From Pedobacter sp. Leaf176 (GTDB lineage: Bacteria; Bacteroidota; Bacteroidia; Sphingobacteriales; Sphingobacteriaceae), in assembly GCF_001424305.1 (NCBI RefSeq), contig NZ_LMPD01000002.1:171531-235530 (forward strand): a DNA stretch of 64,000 nt. Direction: 5' to 3'. Each line of letters opens with the position of its first letter. Position 1 is the first letter of the stretch. The notes under the pieces are model-generated. The model saw nothing but the letters and a program-made list of their open reading frames with translations. It did not search any database and was not told where the DNA came from. This document shows positions 8,957 through 17,344 of the stretch, piece by piece. A program made the position numbers and the translations under genes.

Positions 8957-10414
8957 TTAATAAGTTATTTTTATATTTTTTTCAAAGTCATAAAGCGATA
9001 AATACCGAAGTTGATAATAGGCACCCCAGAAATCGCGAAGCGATGAAACATAATCTCTCTTAGCCCTGTCATTTTCCTGAAAGGCAATGCTTAAATCGGT
9101 TATGCTCAGGTTTCCTAAAACATAACGCTCACTCGCAATCTTATACTTTTCAGCTGCGATTTTCTCTGCTGCGTTTGTTAGTTTAATCTGCTCTTTCATC
9201 ATATTAAAAAGCGTTACCTGTGTTACAATCTGCTGCTTAAAAGTCTGTTTGTCCTGTTCTACTGCGTAGGTTATAAATTGTTCGTTTGCCTGAGCGGTTT
9301 TAGTCCGCGATTTAGATCTTCCCCAATCCATTACCGGAATGGAAAGCTGAATTTCTATCGATTGTTGATTTTTAGGATTACGATAAATATCGAAGGCCGT
9401 TAAACCAGCGTTTGAGAAGCCCAGATTTGCGTTTAAAGTGGCTTTTAAACCATTATCCCCTCTGGCTTTTGCAACGTCTCTTTTGGCTTCAGTCAATCGG
9501 CGGATAAAACCAATAGCGTCAGAACGGTTTTCAAAAGCTTCAGCTAAAACCTTTTCTGTAGCAACAGACATATCTGCAACCACCTGAGGCATATTTAATT
9601 TAATTCTGTCTGCACCTTCAATGCCTGTATAACTCCGAAGGTTTAATGTTGCTATTTCCACATCGCGTTTGGCGGTTCCAACAGCTTTTTGAGAATTCAA
9701 AACCTCTAATTGAAGCTGTAGTATCTCATTTTTCGAAATTTTTCCAAGCTCAAATTTTGTATCGGCAATCGTGAGAATCCTCTTTGTATTCGAATAATTT
9801 AATTCTGCAATATCGAGGTTGACCTGTGCCAGTAACAAATCGAAAAAGTATTCCGTTACTGTTATGGAAATTTTCTCCTGGGTTTCGATATAAGTTTGTT
9901 TGCTTTCGTTGTATTTTAATGGCGCTATCTTTTTATCCCATTTCAAACTGTTGAATTGCAAAATCGGCTGCGTATAACCAATTCCATACGGTATACCATT
10001 ATAAAGTACATTATTTCGATCGAAATCGTCAAATCTTTGCAATTGTGTCGTGCCATAAACTGTTCCACCTGTTGCCGCAATACTCTGGCTAAAATTTAAA
10101 GTTAGTGAGGAATTGTCATAATGAACAGGTTGGAAAAGTATCGTTCCATTGGGTTGCTGTACTTGCGTATAGGTTTTGGTGTAACCAGGTAATACCCCCT
10201 CTAAAGCTAACTGAGGCTGGTAATTGGACTTGTAAGTTCTCCATTCCCAATATTTTGTTTCCTTAACCGTGATGGCTTGTTTCGCAGCAATAGAATTTGC
10301 CTTAGCCATTTCAACAACCTGAGGCAAAGTGAGTTTCAAGGTATCTATTCTGGCAATTGCAAAACCGGCCAGATGCAACATCAATATTAAACCAATAAGT
10401 AATAACTTTCTCAT
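8957..10414 (-). CDS. TolC family outer membrane efflux protein
   Basis: A 485-residue outer-membrane channel protein with a signal peptide (first 20 or so residues, ending near FAIA). Two long helical repeats typical of the OEP family are visible, each with heptad-like stretches: about 190-265 (EYFFDLLLAQVNLDIAELNY) and 380-455 (AEKIAAEKYKIASERYVLGN). It starts four bases after the stop of the HlyD gene, so translation is likely coupled. It would form the exit duct for the ABC pump in the same operon. Confidence 0.92.
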   Translation of the reverse strand: MRKLLLIGLILMLHLAGFAIARIDTLKLTLPQVVEMAKANSIAAKQAITVKETKYWEWRTYKSNYQPQLALEGVLPGYTKTYTQVQQPNGTILFQPVHYDNSSLTLNFSQSIAATGGTVYGTTQLQRFDDFDRNNVLYNGIPYGIGYTQPILQFNSLKWDKKIAPLKYNESKQTYIETQEKISITVTEYFFDLLLAQVNLDIAELNYSNTKRILTIADTKFELGKISKNEILQLQLEVLNSQKAVGTAKRDVEIATLNLRSYTGIEGADRIKLNMPQVVADMSVATEKVLAEAFENRSDAIGFIRRLTEAKRDVAKARGDNGLKATLNANLGFSNAGLTAFDIYRNPKNQQSIEIQLSIPVMDWGRSKSRTKTAQANEQFITYAVEQDKQTFKQQIVTQVTLFNMMKEQIKLTNAAEKIAAEKYKIASERYVLGNLSITDLSIAFQENDRAKRDYVSSLRDFWGAYYQLRYLSLYDFEKNIKITY

Positions 10415-10418
10415 TATC

Positions 10419-11666
10419 TTAATTACTTATGGTTACTGTTTGCGAATTTTTGTAATCGCCCATATCCGACGTTATGACTTCATCTCCGGCTTTCAGCCCA
10501 CTTATAATTTCTACATAATCGAAATTACTTAAGCCCGTTTTCACTATCCTTTTTTCGGCGACGCCATTTTTTAACACGAATATTTCTTGGGAGTTGGAAC
10601 CGTTAAATGCTGGTCCGTTGGCGACCCTTAAAACACCATTTCTTGTCGATGTTACCAGGAAAACGTCGACTTTTTGATTGGGACGTAACACTTTGCTATC
10701 CTTTTGATTTAACTGAATATCAAAAGATACAGTGGCGTTGCTTACAGCGGGTGATATATTAACAACGGAACCACGGAGCTGGGTATCGCCGATCCGAATA
10801 ACCGCCGCCATGTTGGTGTGGATTTTATCTAAAAGGTTATCAGACATGCTGCCTGCAACTTTAAAACCGCTCAAATCGGCAATTTTAACCAGAGCATCAC
10901 CTTCATGTACGCTAGAACCAATGTTCTTGTTAACCCAGGTAATTACGCCAGGCCTCGTTGCAATTACATCAGCCAAATCGAGTTTACGTTTCAAAGCATT
11001 TAATTCATTTTTCTGGATTGCCAAAGCAATTTCAGCTTCCCTGATTTCGATTTTCATGGTTTGCTGTTTGCTTTTAATTTCGTTTTCGAGCTGAAGTTTT
11101 TCTAAACCGGCAACTTTTAAATCAAGCTCAGCACGCTCCACATCTTCTTTTGTGCCACCGCCTGCTTTAAGTAATCGCTTTGCAGAAGCAACTGCATCCT
11201 TCAGGTTGCTGATTCGTAATTGTTTAATGCTGTTGTTAGATTTAATATCGTAAAAACTCTTTTCCAAATCCAGTTTCAGCTTTCTTATCTCATTTTCTTT
11301 AGATTCCATTTGGAACTGCAATTTTCCATAATCAGCCTGACTAACTGATTTATCAAGCAATAAAACCGATTGTCCTTTATTAACTTTATTACCGGCATCC
11401 ATTAAAACATTTTTAATAGATGCACTTATCGGACTTGTTAACACCTCCTCAAATTCAGGAAGTACTTCACCGGTGGCATTGATGGTATTTTCTATGATGC
11501 CGGTTTCTACTTTAGCCGTGGTGATATCTGCACCCGTTAAAGCGGATTTGAAATAATAACGGATTAACAAAATGCTGATCACTAATGTGATTAAGATTAT
11601 AAAAATAATGAGGTAAGTTTTCTTCTTCTTCGCTGATAAAACTTCTTCTTCAATGAGTTTGTCCAT
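10419..11666 (-). CDS. HlyD family periplasmic adaptor of ABC efflux pump
   Basis: A 415-residue membrane fusion protein and first gene of the seven-gene leftward operon. It has a cytoplasmic basic start, one transmembrane helix at about 17-37, a lipoyl/barrel-sandwich half (ATGEVLPEFEEVLTSPISA), a long coiled-coil hairpin (about 115-230, rich in Lys and Glu), the second lipoyl half (ATRPGVITWVNKNIGSSVHEGD) and a beta-barrel region. It links the inner-membrane permeases to TolC. A sigma-54-type promoter lies 25-40 bases before the ATG at 11666. Confidence 0.93.
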   Translation of the reverse strand: MDKLIEEEVLSAKKKKTYLIIFIILITLVISILLIRYYFKSALTGADITTAKVETGIIENTINATGEVLPEFEEVLTSPISASIKNVLMDAGNKVNKGQSVLLLDKSVSQADYGKLQFQMESKENEIRKLKLDLEKSFYDIKSNNSIKQLRISNLKDAVASAKRLLKAGGGTKEDVERAELDLKVAGLEKLQLENEIKSKQQTMKIEIREAEIALAIQKNELNALKRKLDLADVIATRPGVITWVNKNIGSSVHEGDALVKIADLSGFKVAGSMSDNLLDKIHTNMAAVIRIGDTQLRGSVVNISPAVSNATVSFDIQLNQKDSKVLRPNQKVDVFLVTSTRNGVLRVANGPAFNGSNSQEIFVLKNGVAEKRIVKTGLSNFDYVEIISGLKAGDEVITSDMGDYKNSQTVTISN

Positions 11667-11690
11667 TTAATATTTTTTAAATAGGCCTTT

Positions 11691-11706
11691 ACAAGCGAAG
11701 TGCCAA
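11691..11706 (-). promoter_or_regulatory. Sigma-54 (-24/-12) promoter of the efflux operon
   Basis: On the minus strand the sequence reads TTGGCAC, five bases, then TTGT. The family consensus is TTGGCAC-N5-TTGC, so the -24 box is perfect, the spacing is exact and only the last C of the -12 box differs. Transcription would begin about ten bases further on, close to 11680, leaving a leader of about 15 bases before the HlyD gene. The operon encodes an NtrC-type activator, which supports the call. Two direct copies of TATCGAAC (11764-11771 and 11783-11790), 19 bases apart and 58-90 bases upstream, are candidate activator sites. Confidence 0.72.
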
Positions 11707-11763
11707 CATTAATATATTGAAAATCAATAGTATAGCGATTTATAGAAATAAATATTTGACCGA

Positions 11764-11790
11764 TATCGAACATTCTGTTTGTTATCGAAC
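11764..11790. repeat. Direct repeat TATCGAAC, candidate enhancer site
   Basis: The octamer TATCGAAC occurs at 11764-11771 and again at 11783-11790, 19 bases apart from start to start, about two helical turns. The position, upstream of the sigma-54-type promoter and between divergent genes, is where an NtrC-type activator would bind. That it binds the regulator of this operon is inference. Confidence 0.4.
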
Positions 11791-11833
11791 GCACATCCAC
11801 AAAAAAATCATGATCAATCTTTCTGCAGAAGAT

Positions 11834-11841
11834 TATCTTTG
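11834..11841 (+). promoter_or_regulatory. -7 element TATCTTTG directly before a start codon
   Basis: TATCTTTG matches the Bacteroidota -7 consensus TAnnTTTG and ends four bases before the ATG at 11846. If used, the transcript would begin at or next to the start codon. No -33 TTG is seen at the normal distance, so the match is partial. Confidence 0.4.
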
Positions 11842-11845
11842 TAAA

Positions 11846-12028
11846 ATGAAGAGATTGAATAGTGAAACCTCAAATGAAGAACTGCTGGATGTAAAAAAGG
11901 GTGATATGGTTACCGACACATTCAGCAAAACCGGACTGGTAGAAGGTATAGAAGTTATTGAGGATGCTTTATACCGGACATTCGTATTTCATTTGGTTAC
12001 TGGAAGAACAATAACAATCAGAAAATAA
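11846..12028 (+). CDS. Small conserved-looking protein, paralog family member 1
   Basis: A protein of 60 residues if the ATG at 11846 is used. The frame can be extended to 11810 or further, but the -7 element at 11834-11841 lies just before 11846 and favours the short form. The sequence VKKGDMVTDTFSKTGLVEGIEVIEDA, then FVFHLVTGRTITIRK, resembles two other small proteins in this window (12073-12270 and 45552-45740): a GD-turn, a G.V..IE strand, an F.F.L strand and a final I.I.K strand. This suggests a small beta-barrel of SH3/KOW type. Function unknown. Confidence 0.65.
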   Translation: MKRLNSETSNEELLDVKKGDMVTDTFSKTGLVEGIEVIEDALYRTFVFHLVTGRTITIRK

Positions 12029-12072
12029 ACGATTTAAAAATGATAATCAAAAATAATATCTACTAATACGCC

Positions 12073-12270
12073 ATGTTACTTATCGATAAGAACACCCCAA
12101 CATCTACATTATTAGAAATTAACAAAGATCATCATATTGGAAATAAAAAAGGCGTTAATGGAACCGTTGAAAAAGTTGAAATTAGTAATGACGATGCGTT
12201 TTGGCTGTTCCTCTTCCATTTGACAGATGGAAATCTGATAGAAATAAAGAAGATGAAAAACATTTGTTAA
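12073..12270 (+). CDS. Small conserved-looking protein, paralog family member 2
   Basis: A 65-residue protein encoded 44 bases after the first family member on the same strand. It shares the layout NTPTSTLLEINKD, GVNGTVEKVEISND, FLFHLTDGNLIEIKK. The residues that align with the other two copies are mostly Gly turns and hydrophobic strand positions. The tandem arrangement suggests a local duplication that has since diverged. No signal peptide or membrane segment. Function unknown; a small nucleic-acid or protein-binding barrel is one possibility. Confidence 0.65.
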   Translation: MLLIDKNTPTSTLLEINKDHHIGNKKGVNGTVEKVEISNDDAFWLFLFHLTDGNLIEIKKMKNIC

Positions 12271-12341
12271 TGCAAACTAAGTTTTTTTGGGAATTTAAAT
12301 TAAAAAAATAATTTTATTGAACATCTTTGTGGCTAATAAAA

Positions 12342-12986
12342 ATGCCATCCATGCAAAATATTAAAAACATCATTTTTGATTACGGAAACGTAATTTTCGA
12401 TATCGATTTCAGAATAGCACAAGATTCATTTAAGAAATTAGGAATTACCGATATTGAAAACTTTTTCGCCCATAAGGCGCATAATCAATTATTTGATGAT
12501 CTTGAAACCGGAGCGATTTCACCGGCTGAATTTAGGGCTGGCATTCGAAAAGCTGCAAATAAACCAGAACTTACAGATGCACAAATTGACGAAGCATGGA
12601 ATAGTTTGTTAATCGGCACCATACAGGAAAACCATGATTTGTTGCTTAAAGTGAAAGAAAAATACCGTACATTTTTGTTAAGCAACAACAATGAAATCCA
12701 CTACGACTGGATAATAAACTACCTGCAAACCACCTTCGATCTGAATAATTACGACGACTACTTTGAGAAAGCTTATTTCTCGCAGCACATGAAATTGCGC
12801 AAACCGAATACTAATATTTTTGAACAGGTTCTTAAAGAAAATAACCTGAACCCTGCCGAAACTTTATTTATTGATGACAGTCCGCAACATATTGAAGGTG
12901 CAAAAAAAGTGGGGTTAAATACGCTTTTAATGACTGAAAAACCGGCACAACTGGAATCGTTTTTGAAAGCTAACGGAATTTTGTAA
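12342..12986 (+). CDS. HAD superfamily hydrolase, YihX-like
   Basis: A haloacid dehalogenase phosphatase of about 214 residues. Motif I reads FDYGNVIFDID: Asp nucleophile with Gly in place of the second Asp, a form seen in the YihX branch (sugar-1-phosphatases). Motif II is LLSNNN, motif III is the Lys of KLRKPNTNIF, and motif IV is FIDDSPQHIEGA. I chose the ATG at 12342; another ATG nine bases later would serve, and the longer frame from 12327 would need a TTG start. It is followed after eight bases by the Mpo1-like gene. The true substrate is unknown. Confidence 0.88.
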   Translation: MPSMQNIKNIIFDYGNVIFDIDFRIAQDSFKKLGITDIENFFAHKAHNQLFDDLETGAISPAEFRAGIRKAANKPELTDAQIDEAWNSLLIGTIQENHDLLLKVKEKYRTFLLSNNNEIHYDWIINYLQTTFDLNNYDDYFEKAYFSQHMKLRKPNTNIFEQVLKENNLNPAETLFIDDSPQHIEGAKKVGLNTLLMTEKPAQLESFLKANGIL

Positions 12987-12994
12987 AGTAAGTT

Positions 12995-13318
12995 ATGGCA
13001 GAAAAGAGGTTTAAATCGCTTAAGGAATTTTATCCATTCTATTTATCAGAACATGTTAATACAACCTCTCGCATATTACATTTTATAGGTACAGGTTTGG
13101 TTTTATTAGCTTTCTTTACCGGATTTCTGTTTCATGATTGGCGATTTTTCTTAGCCATGCCAGTTGTGGGTTATGGTTTTGCATGGGTTGGCCATTTCTT
13201 TTTTGAGAAAAATAAACCAGCTACGTTTCAATACCCCGGCTACAGCTTAGCCAGCGACTTTATTCTTTTCTACGATTTACTCAGTGGCAAGCAAAGTTTT
13301 GTGGTCAAAAAAAGCTAG
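12995..13318 (+). CDS. DUF962/Mpo1-like membrane protein
   Basis: A 107-residue protein of the Mpo1/YGL010w group, known in yeast as an Fe(II)-dependent dioxygenase of 2-hydroxy fatty acids. The family pattern is present: FYLSEHVNTTSRILHFIGT, then GHFFFEKNKPATFQYPGYSL and a final SDFILFYDLL, with His19, His29 and the His of GHFF as likely metal ligands. Two hydrophobic segments sit between. It is coupled to the HAD gene by an eight-base gap. Bacterial members are poorly studied, so the reaction is inferred from the family. Confidence 0.82.
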   Translation: MAEKRFKSLKEFYPFYLSEHVNTTSRILHFIGTGLVLLAFFTGFLFHDWRFFLAMPVVGYGFAWVGHFFFEKNKPATFQYPGYSLASDFILFYDLLSGKQSFVVKKS

Positions 13319-13439
13319 TCAATTATTCAAATTCGTTGATTAAACCAACGGCAATGATTCATAAAGTCACTCTTAATTTCTGCGCCGTCCATTACAGGAT
13401 AAATACTGCAAGCCCTCTAACTTGTGATCCTCTTTGAGG

Positions 13440-13475
13440 TTTTACCACGGAAATACAGAAGACACGGAAAAGAAT
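13440..13475. repeat. Intergenic repeat remnant (ACCACGGAAATACAG type)
   Basis: The stretch ACCACGGAAATACAG followed by AAGACACGGAA resembles a dispersed intergenic repeat common in genomes of this group. It lies between the convergent Mpo1-like and proline dehydrogenase genes. I identify it by general resemblance only; there is one copy in this window. Confidence 0.3.
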
Positions 13476-13480
13476 GTATA

Positions 13481-14668
13481 CTATAGCCTTCTCCTTTTCA
13501 ACTCCCTTTCAATCAAACCCAACTCTCTCCCTGTTTGACCGGCAACTGATGTATTTTCCTGTGCCCTTCTGAACAAATATGGCATAACCGCTTTAATAGG
13601 CCCGTATGGAACATACTTCGCAACATTGTAGTTCGCATCGGCAAGATTAAAGCTCAGATTGTCACTCATACCCAGAAGCTGTGCGAAATATACGTGATGA
13701 TGGTTATGGGCTACTTTTTTCTCATCCAGAAGATAAGTCAGCAAGCGACTGCTTTCTTCATTATGTGTTCCACAAACGATGGCAATTTCCTCAATATGGT
13801 CTACGCAATATCGCAGAGACTCATTATAATCTCTATCCGATGATTCTTTATCGGGTTGAATTGGTGATGGGTAACCCATTTCAGCTGCACGTTTGCGTTC
13901 CTTCTCCATGTAGGCACCACGAACCATTTTCACACCTAAAATAAAACCAGCGGCTTTGGCAATCAGGTGGTCTGCCTTCATATCAGCCAATTTATCGTGG
14001 CGATACATTTGGTAAGTATTGTAAACGATAATGCGTTCCTGGTTAAATTTACGCATCATGTCTAAGGCCAATTCATCAATTGTATCCTGAATCCAGGTTT
14101 CCTCAGCATCAATCATGATCGGAACGCCCTTATCATAAGCCGTACGGCAAATCATTTCACAACGCAGTTTTACTTTATCAAACTCTGCCTGCTCATCGGC
14201 CGTTAAAGTTTGTTTTGTATCCAGTTTTTCTAACAAAGCAAAACGGCCAATGCCCGTAATTTTAAAAACAGTAATTGGAATATTGACATCGCCGTCGGCA
14301 CGAAGAATGGTTCGGATAATTTCCTGACAAGTTTCATCGAATACGATTTCTTCCTCCTCGCCCTCAACAGAATAATCTAAAATGGTTCCAACCCCACCTT
14401 TGGCCAGCTGGGCTATCGCCTTATCACATTCGGAAATGGTCTCGCCACCACAAAACTGCTGGAAAATGGTTGCTTTTATGGCGCCTTGAATTGGTAAACC
14501 GATATTTAAAAAGAAATTAGTTATTGGCGGGCCAACCTTAGTTAAAAAGTTGCTGCTAATCATTTTAAACAGCCAATACGCCTTTTTTAATTCTGCATTG
14601 GTTTTTTGACGAAAAGCAACTTCTGTATTATCGAAATTGGGTTGTTTATTGGGGATTGGGTCAATCAT
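13481..14668 (-). CDS. Proline dehydrogenase
   Basis: A 395-residue stand-alone proline dehydrogenase (PRODH), which oxidises L-proline to 1-pyrroline-5-carboxylate with FAD and feeds electrons to the respiratory chain. The TIM-barrel motifs are present: MIDAEETWIQ, KMVRGAYMEKERKRA with the Arg and Lys that hold flavin and substrate, and the substrate-binding end PYLFRRAQENTSVAGQ. It is monofunctional; no P5C dehydrogenase gene is adjacent. The ATG at 14668 is followed by MIDPIPN. It runs divergently from the S4-aroB pair with only about 90 bases between. Confidence 0.93.
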   Translation of the reverse strand: MIDPIPNKQPNFDNTEVAFRQKTNAELKKAYWLFKMISSNFLTKVGPPITNFFLNIGLPIQGAIKATIFQQFCGGETISECDKAIAQLAKGGVGTILDYSVEGEEEEIVFDETCQEIIRTILRADGDVNIPITVFKITGIGRFALLEKLDTKQTLTADEQAEFDKVKLRCEMICRTAYDKGVPIMIDAEETWIQDTIDELALDMMRKFNQERIIVYNTYQMYRHDKLADMKADHLIAKAAGFILGVKMVRGAYMEKERKRAAEMGYPSPIQPDKESSDRDYNESLRYCVDHIEEIAIVCGTHNEESSRLLTYLLDEKKVAHNHHHVYFAQLLGMSDNLSFNLADANYNVAKYVPYGPIKAVMPYLFRRAQENTSVAGQTGRELGLIERELKRRRL

Positions 14669-14745
14669 TTAGTATGTAATAAGTCAGATGGATGCAAAAT
14701 TATAAAAAGCATCCATTCTACGAACGTAAAACCTCGAAATAATCG

Positions 14746-14753
14746 TATTTTTG
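14746..14753 (+). promoter_or_regulatory. -7 element TATTTTTG of the S4-aroB operon
   Basis: TATTTTTG fits TAnnTTTG exactly and ends seven bases before the ATG at 14761. Transcription would start at or just before the start codon, giving an almost leaderless message. No TTG stands 17-23 bases upstream, so the -33 box is weak or absent. Confidence 0.5.
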
Positions 14754-14760
14754 CAGCAAA

Positions 14761-14967
14761 ATGATACAATTCAAATTAGAAGGCGAATATATTCCGTTAA
14801 TCCAGCTGTTGAAAGCCACCGGATTAGTTGGTACCGGCGGTGATGCTCAGGCTGCCGTGATGGACGGCCTGGTAAAATGTAACGGAGAAGTGGAATTTCG
14901 CAAACGCTATAAAGTAAGGGTTGGCGATATCATCACTTTTGAACAGGATAAAATCGAAGTAATATAA
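14761..14967 (+). CDS. S4-domain RNA-binding protein, YbcJ-like
   Basis: A 68-residue protein that is a single S4 RNA-binding domain, similar to YbcJ and to the small S4 protein before recF in other bacteria. The core reads IPLIQLLKATGLVGTGGDAQ, then VMDGLVKCNGEVEFRKRYKV and GDIITF. Its stop overlaps the aroB start in TAATG, so the genes are translated together. An RNA-binding protein coupled to a shikimate enzyme is unusual in function, but may only reflect shared housekeeping expression. It could bind ribosomal RNA; nothing in the sequence proves the target. Confidence 0.88.
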   Translation: MIQFKLEGEYIPLIQLLKATGLVGTGGDAQAAVMDGLVKCNGEVEFRKRYKVRVGDIITFEQDKIEVI

Positions 14968-16025
14968 TGCAGACTTTAACAAGTGCAGGCCATTCGCTTT
15001 ATTTCGAAAGCAATTTAGAGGCCTTGAAAACCCTTTTAGAAAGTAATCAATATAGTAAAGTTTTTATCCTTGCTGATGAGCATACCAGCGAAATCTGTTT
15101 ACCGGTTTTTCAATCGATGATGGATGATTTTGCTGATTTTGATTTAATCGAAACCTCTGCGGGAGAAGAAAATAAAAACATCGATTTCTGTATCGGCATC
15201 TGGAAAACCCTTTTAGATTTCGAGGCCGACCGCAAAAGTTTGATGATTAATTTAGGTGGCGGTGTAATTACTGATATGGGCGGTTTTATTGCGTCAACCT
15301 ATAAACGCGGTGTTGATTTCATAAACGTCCCTACTACCCTGCTTTCACAAGTCGATGCCTCTGTTGGAGGCAAAACGGGTATCGATATCGATAACGTCAA
15401 GAATATGGTAGGTACTTTTACCTTGCCGCGAATGGTTTTCATTGAAACAAAATTTTTGGAAACTTTGCCTGAACGTGAACTTTTATCGGGTTTTGCCGAG
15501 ATGATTAAACATGGTTTAATTTACGATAAAGCTTACTATAAAAAATTAAAATCAACGGATTATTTAACGCCATCGGCAGAGGATATTTATCGTTCGGTAG
15601 AAATTAAGAACGAGGTGGTAACCATCGACCCACATGAAAAAAACCTGCGTAAGATTTTAAACTTCGGCCATACAATTGGTCATGCTTTGGAAAGTTACTC
15701 CTTGGCAAACGACGAAAATCCCCTAACGCATGGCGAGGCAATCGCTATTGGCTTCATTTGCGAGGCAGCTTTATCCATCAAAAACAGTGGCTTAACAAAA
15801 GAAGAATTAAAAGACATCAGCGATTATATTTTATCGCTGTATCCAAAATACCAAATTAAAAAAGAAAGCTTTGACACCCTTTTTGAGCTGATGCAGAGCG
15901 ATAAAAAGAATGAGGATGGCAATATTTTGTTCTCGCTTTTAGAAACAACAGGCAAATGTACTTTCAACTGCCGTGTAAGCACAGCCGACATTCGAAACAG
16001 TTTAGATTATTATAACAGCTTATAA
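14967..16025 (+). CDS. aroB: 3-dehydroquinate synthase
   Basis: A 352-residue enzyme that converts DAHP to 3-dehydroquinate with NAD+ and a divalent metal, second step of the shikimate pathway. Recognisable motifs are the NAD-binding GGGVITDMGGFIASTYKRG, VPTTLLSQVDASVGGKTGID, the metal ligand region ELLSGFAEMIKHGLI, and NFGHTIGHALE with LTHGEAIAIG. Length is normal. The start overlaps the S4 gene by one base and the stop is one base before the next gene, so the three form one operon. Confidence 0.96.
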   Translation: MQTLTSAGHSLYFESNLEALKTLLESNQYSKVFILADEHTSEICLPVFQSMMDDFADFDLIETSAGEENKNIDFCIGIWKTLLDFEADRKSLMINLGGGVITDMGGFIASTYKRGVDFINVPTTLLSQVDASVGGKTGIDIDNVKNMVGTFTLPRMVFIETKFLETLPERELLSGFAEMIKHGLIYDKAYYKKLKSTDYLTPSAEDIYRSVEIKNEVVTIDPHEKNLRKILNFGHTIGHALESYSLANDENPLTHGEAIAIGFICEAALSIKNSGLTKEELKDISDYILSLYPKYQIKKESFDTLFELMQSDKKNEDGNILFSLLETTGKCTFNCRVSTADIRNSLDYYNSL

Positions 16026-16026
16026 G

Positions 16027-16977
16027 ATGAAATTTACCGGAAGTGATATTTCTGTTGGCGGATTATTTGGCTTTGTTATCGTTTTAACTTTAGTTGAAAT
16101 GTATTTTAGTTATGCGCATGACAAAAAACTATACACCAAACGCGATACCTGGACCAATATCTATTTAATGATCGCAGCGGTGATCATCAATTTAGGGATG
16201 AAAACGGCTACCTTTTTTCTGCTCGAATATTGCTACCAATTCCGTTTGTTTCAAATCTCCAATGTTTGGATTTATTGGTTGGTTTTAATTTTAGCACAGG
16301 ATTTCCTGTACTGGTTTCTACATACGGTTGGCCATTATGTTCGCTTTTTCTGGGCGATGCATGTTACACACCATTCATCAGAGCACTTTAACTTAACAAC
16401 TGGTTTCCGCTCAACTGTTTTTGAACCATTGTACCGCGTGTTTTTCTATTTGCCTTTGGCATTTATGGGCTTCACGGCAATGGATATTCTTTTTGCTTAC
16501 CTGGTTACGCAGATTTATGGTAACCTTGTACATACACAGTATAAAATCAACTTCCCTAAATGGTATGAATATGTTTTCGTAACGCCATCGCACCACCGGG
16601 TTCATCACGCCAGTAATGTGCGTTACCTGGATAAAAATATGGGTATGGTTTTAATTCTTTGGGATAGATGGTTTGGTACCTTTCAGGCTGAATTGCCAGA
16701 AGATAAAATAAAATACGGTCTGACTACGCAACCAAAAGATACCGGCCCGGTTAACATTATTTTCCATGAATTTATCGCCCTATCTGCGGATGTTAAAAAA
16801 GCCCCGACTTTTATGGATAAGGTTAAATACATTTTCAATCCTCCAGGCTGGAGCCACGATGGAAGCACGAAAATTGCGAAAATAATGCAGCAGGAATTGC
16901 ATGAGGCGGAAGCGTTGGCAAACAACAACGTTAAAGATTTTGATGAAAAACAAAGAACGCTAAGTTCGACTGGATAA
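16027..16977 (+). CDS. Sterol desaturase/fatty acid hydroxylase family protein
   Basis: A 316-residue integral membrane di-iron oxygenase. The eight-histidine pattern is clear: HTVGHYVRFFWAMHVTHHSSEHFN near the middle and HRVHHASNVRYLDKN further on, framed by four or five membrane spans. Such proteins hydroxylate or desaturate lipids, sterols or carotenoids. The gene starts one base after aroB ends and is closed by a strong terminator, so it is the last cistron of that operon. The substrate is not known; the link to aroB is by expression only. Confidence 0.9.
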   Translation: MKFTGSDISVGGLFGFVIVLTLVEMYFSYAHDKKLYTKRDTWTNIYLMIAAVIINLGMKTATFFLLEYCYQFRLFQISNVWIYWLVLILAQDFLYWFLHTVGHYVRFFWAMHVTHHSSEHFNLTTGFRSTVFEPLYRVFFYLPLAFMGFTAMDILFAYLVTQIYGNLVHTQYKINFPKWYEYVFVTPSHHRVHHASNVRYLDKNMGMVLILWDRWFGTFQAELPEDKIKYGLTTQPKDTGPVNIIFHEFIALSADVKKAPTFMDKVKYIFNPPGWSHDGSTKIAKIMQQELHEAEALANNNVKDFDEKQRTLSSTG

Positions 16978-16981
16978 TATT

Positions 16982-17012
16982 AACGGCCTGTATTTTACAG
17001 GCCGTTTTTTTT
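16982..17012 (+). terminator. Intrinsic terminator after the aroB operon
   Basis: An 11-base-pair perfect stem (AACGGCCTGTA with TACAGGCCGTT) with a three-base loop, followed by eight T. It starts five bases after the stop of the fatty acid hydroxylase gene. Confidence 0.9.
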
Positions 17013-17050
17013 GTTAAAGCGGATTTTGGAAATGGTTGATTCTGCACCAC

Positions 17051-17160
17051 GCTCGCCCCCTCTTTGCGGAGGCGAGGGGGAAGATTTTTCCTATCTAATA
17101 AAAAATCTACAAACTCAAGCACCACCCCTTCAATTCCCCCGCCAGCGGGGGATACAAGGA
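17051..17160. repeat. Intergenic GC-rich palindromic repeat pair
   Basis: Two palindromes stand out against the AT-rich background: 17051-17083, with GCTCGCCCCCTC and GGCGAGGGGG, and 17135-17152, with TCCCCC-GCCAGC-GGGGGA. Between them is a short AT-rich spacer. This arrangement is like the paired REP units scattered through Bacteroidota genomes. They are downstream of the terminator and upstream of the pheA promoter and carry no coding signal. Confidence 0.6.
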
Positions 17161-17296
17161 GCATACCTGTAAATCGCCTAACAATCTCAATTATCGACAG
17201 CCTTTAAATGATGTTAAACTTCCATTTCATACCCATCTCCAAAACAGTCTAAATCAAAAAAAATTAAATTTTATTAAAAATATTTCAACTTTCCTA

Positions 17297-17326
17297 TTGA
17301 CAAATTAAATTTTGTTATTACATTTG
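17297..17326 (+). promoter_or_regulatory. Promoter of the pheA leader
   Basis: TTG at 17297-17299 and TACATTTG at 17319-17326 are separated by 19 bases, a full match to the Bacteroidota promoter (TTG, 17-23 bases, TAnnTTTG). Transcription would start about 17332, some 13 bases before the leader peptide ATG. Confidence 0.75.
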
Positions 17327-17344
17327 GCTCATTCAAAAACGAAA

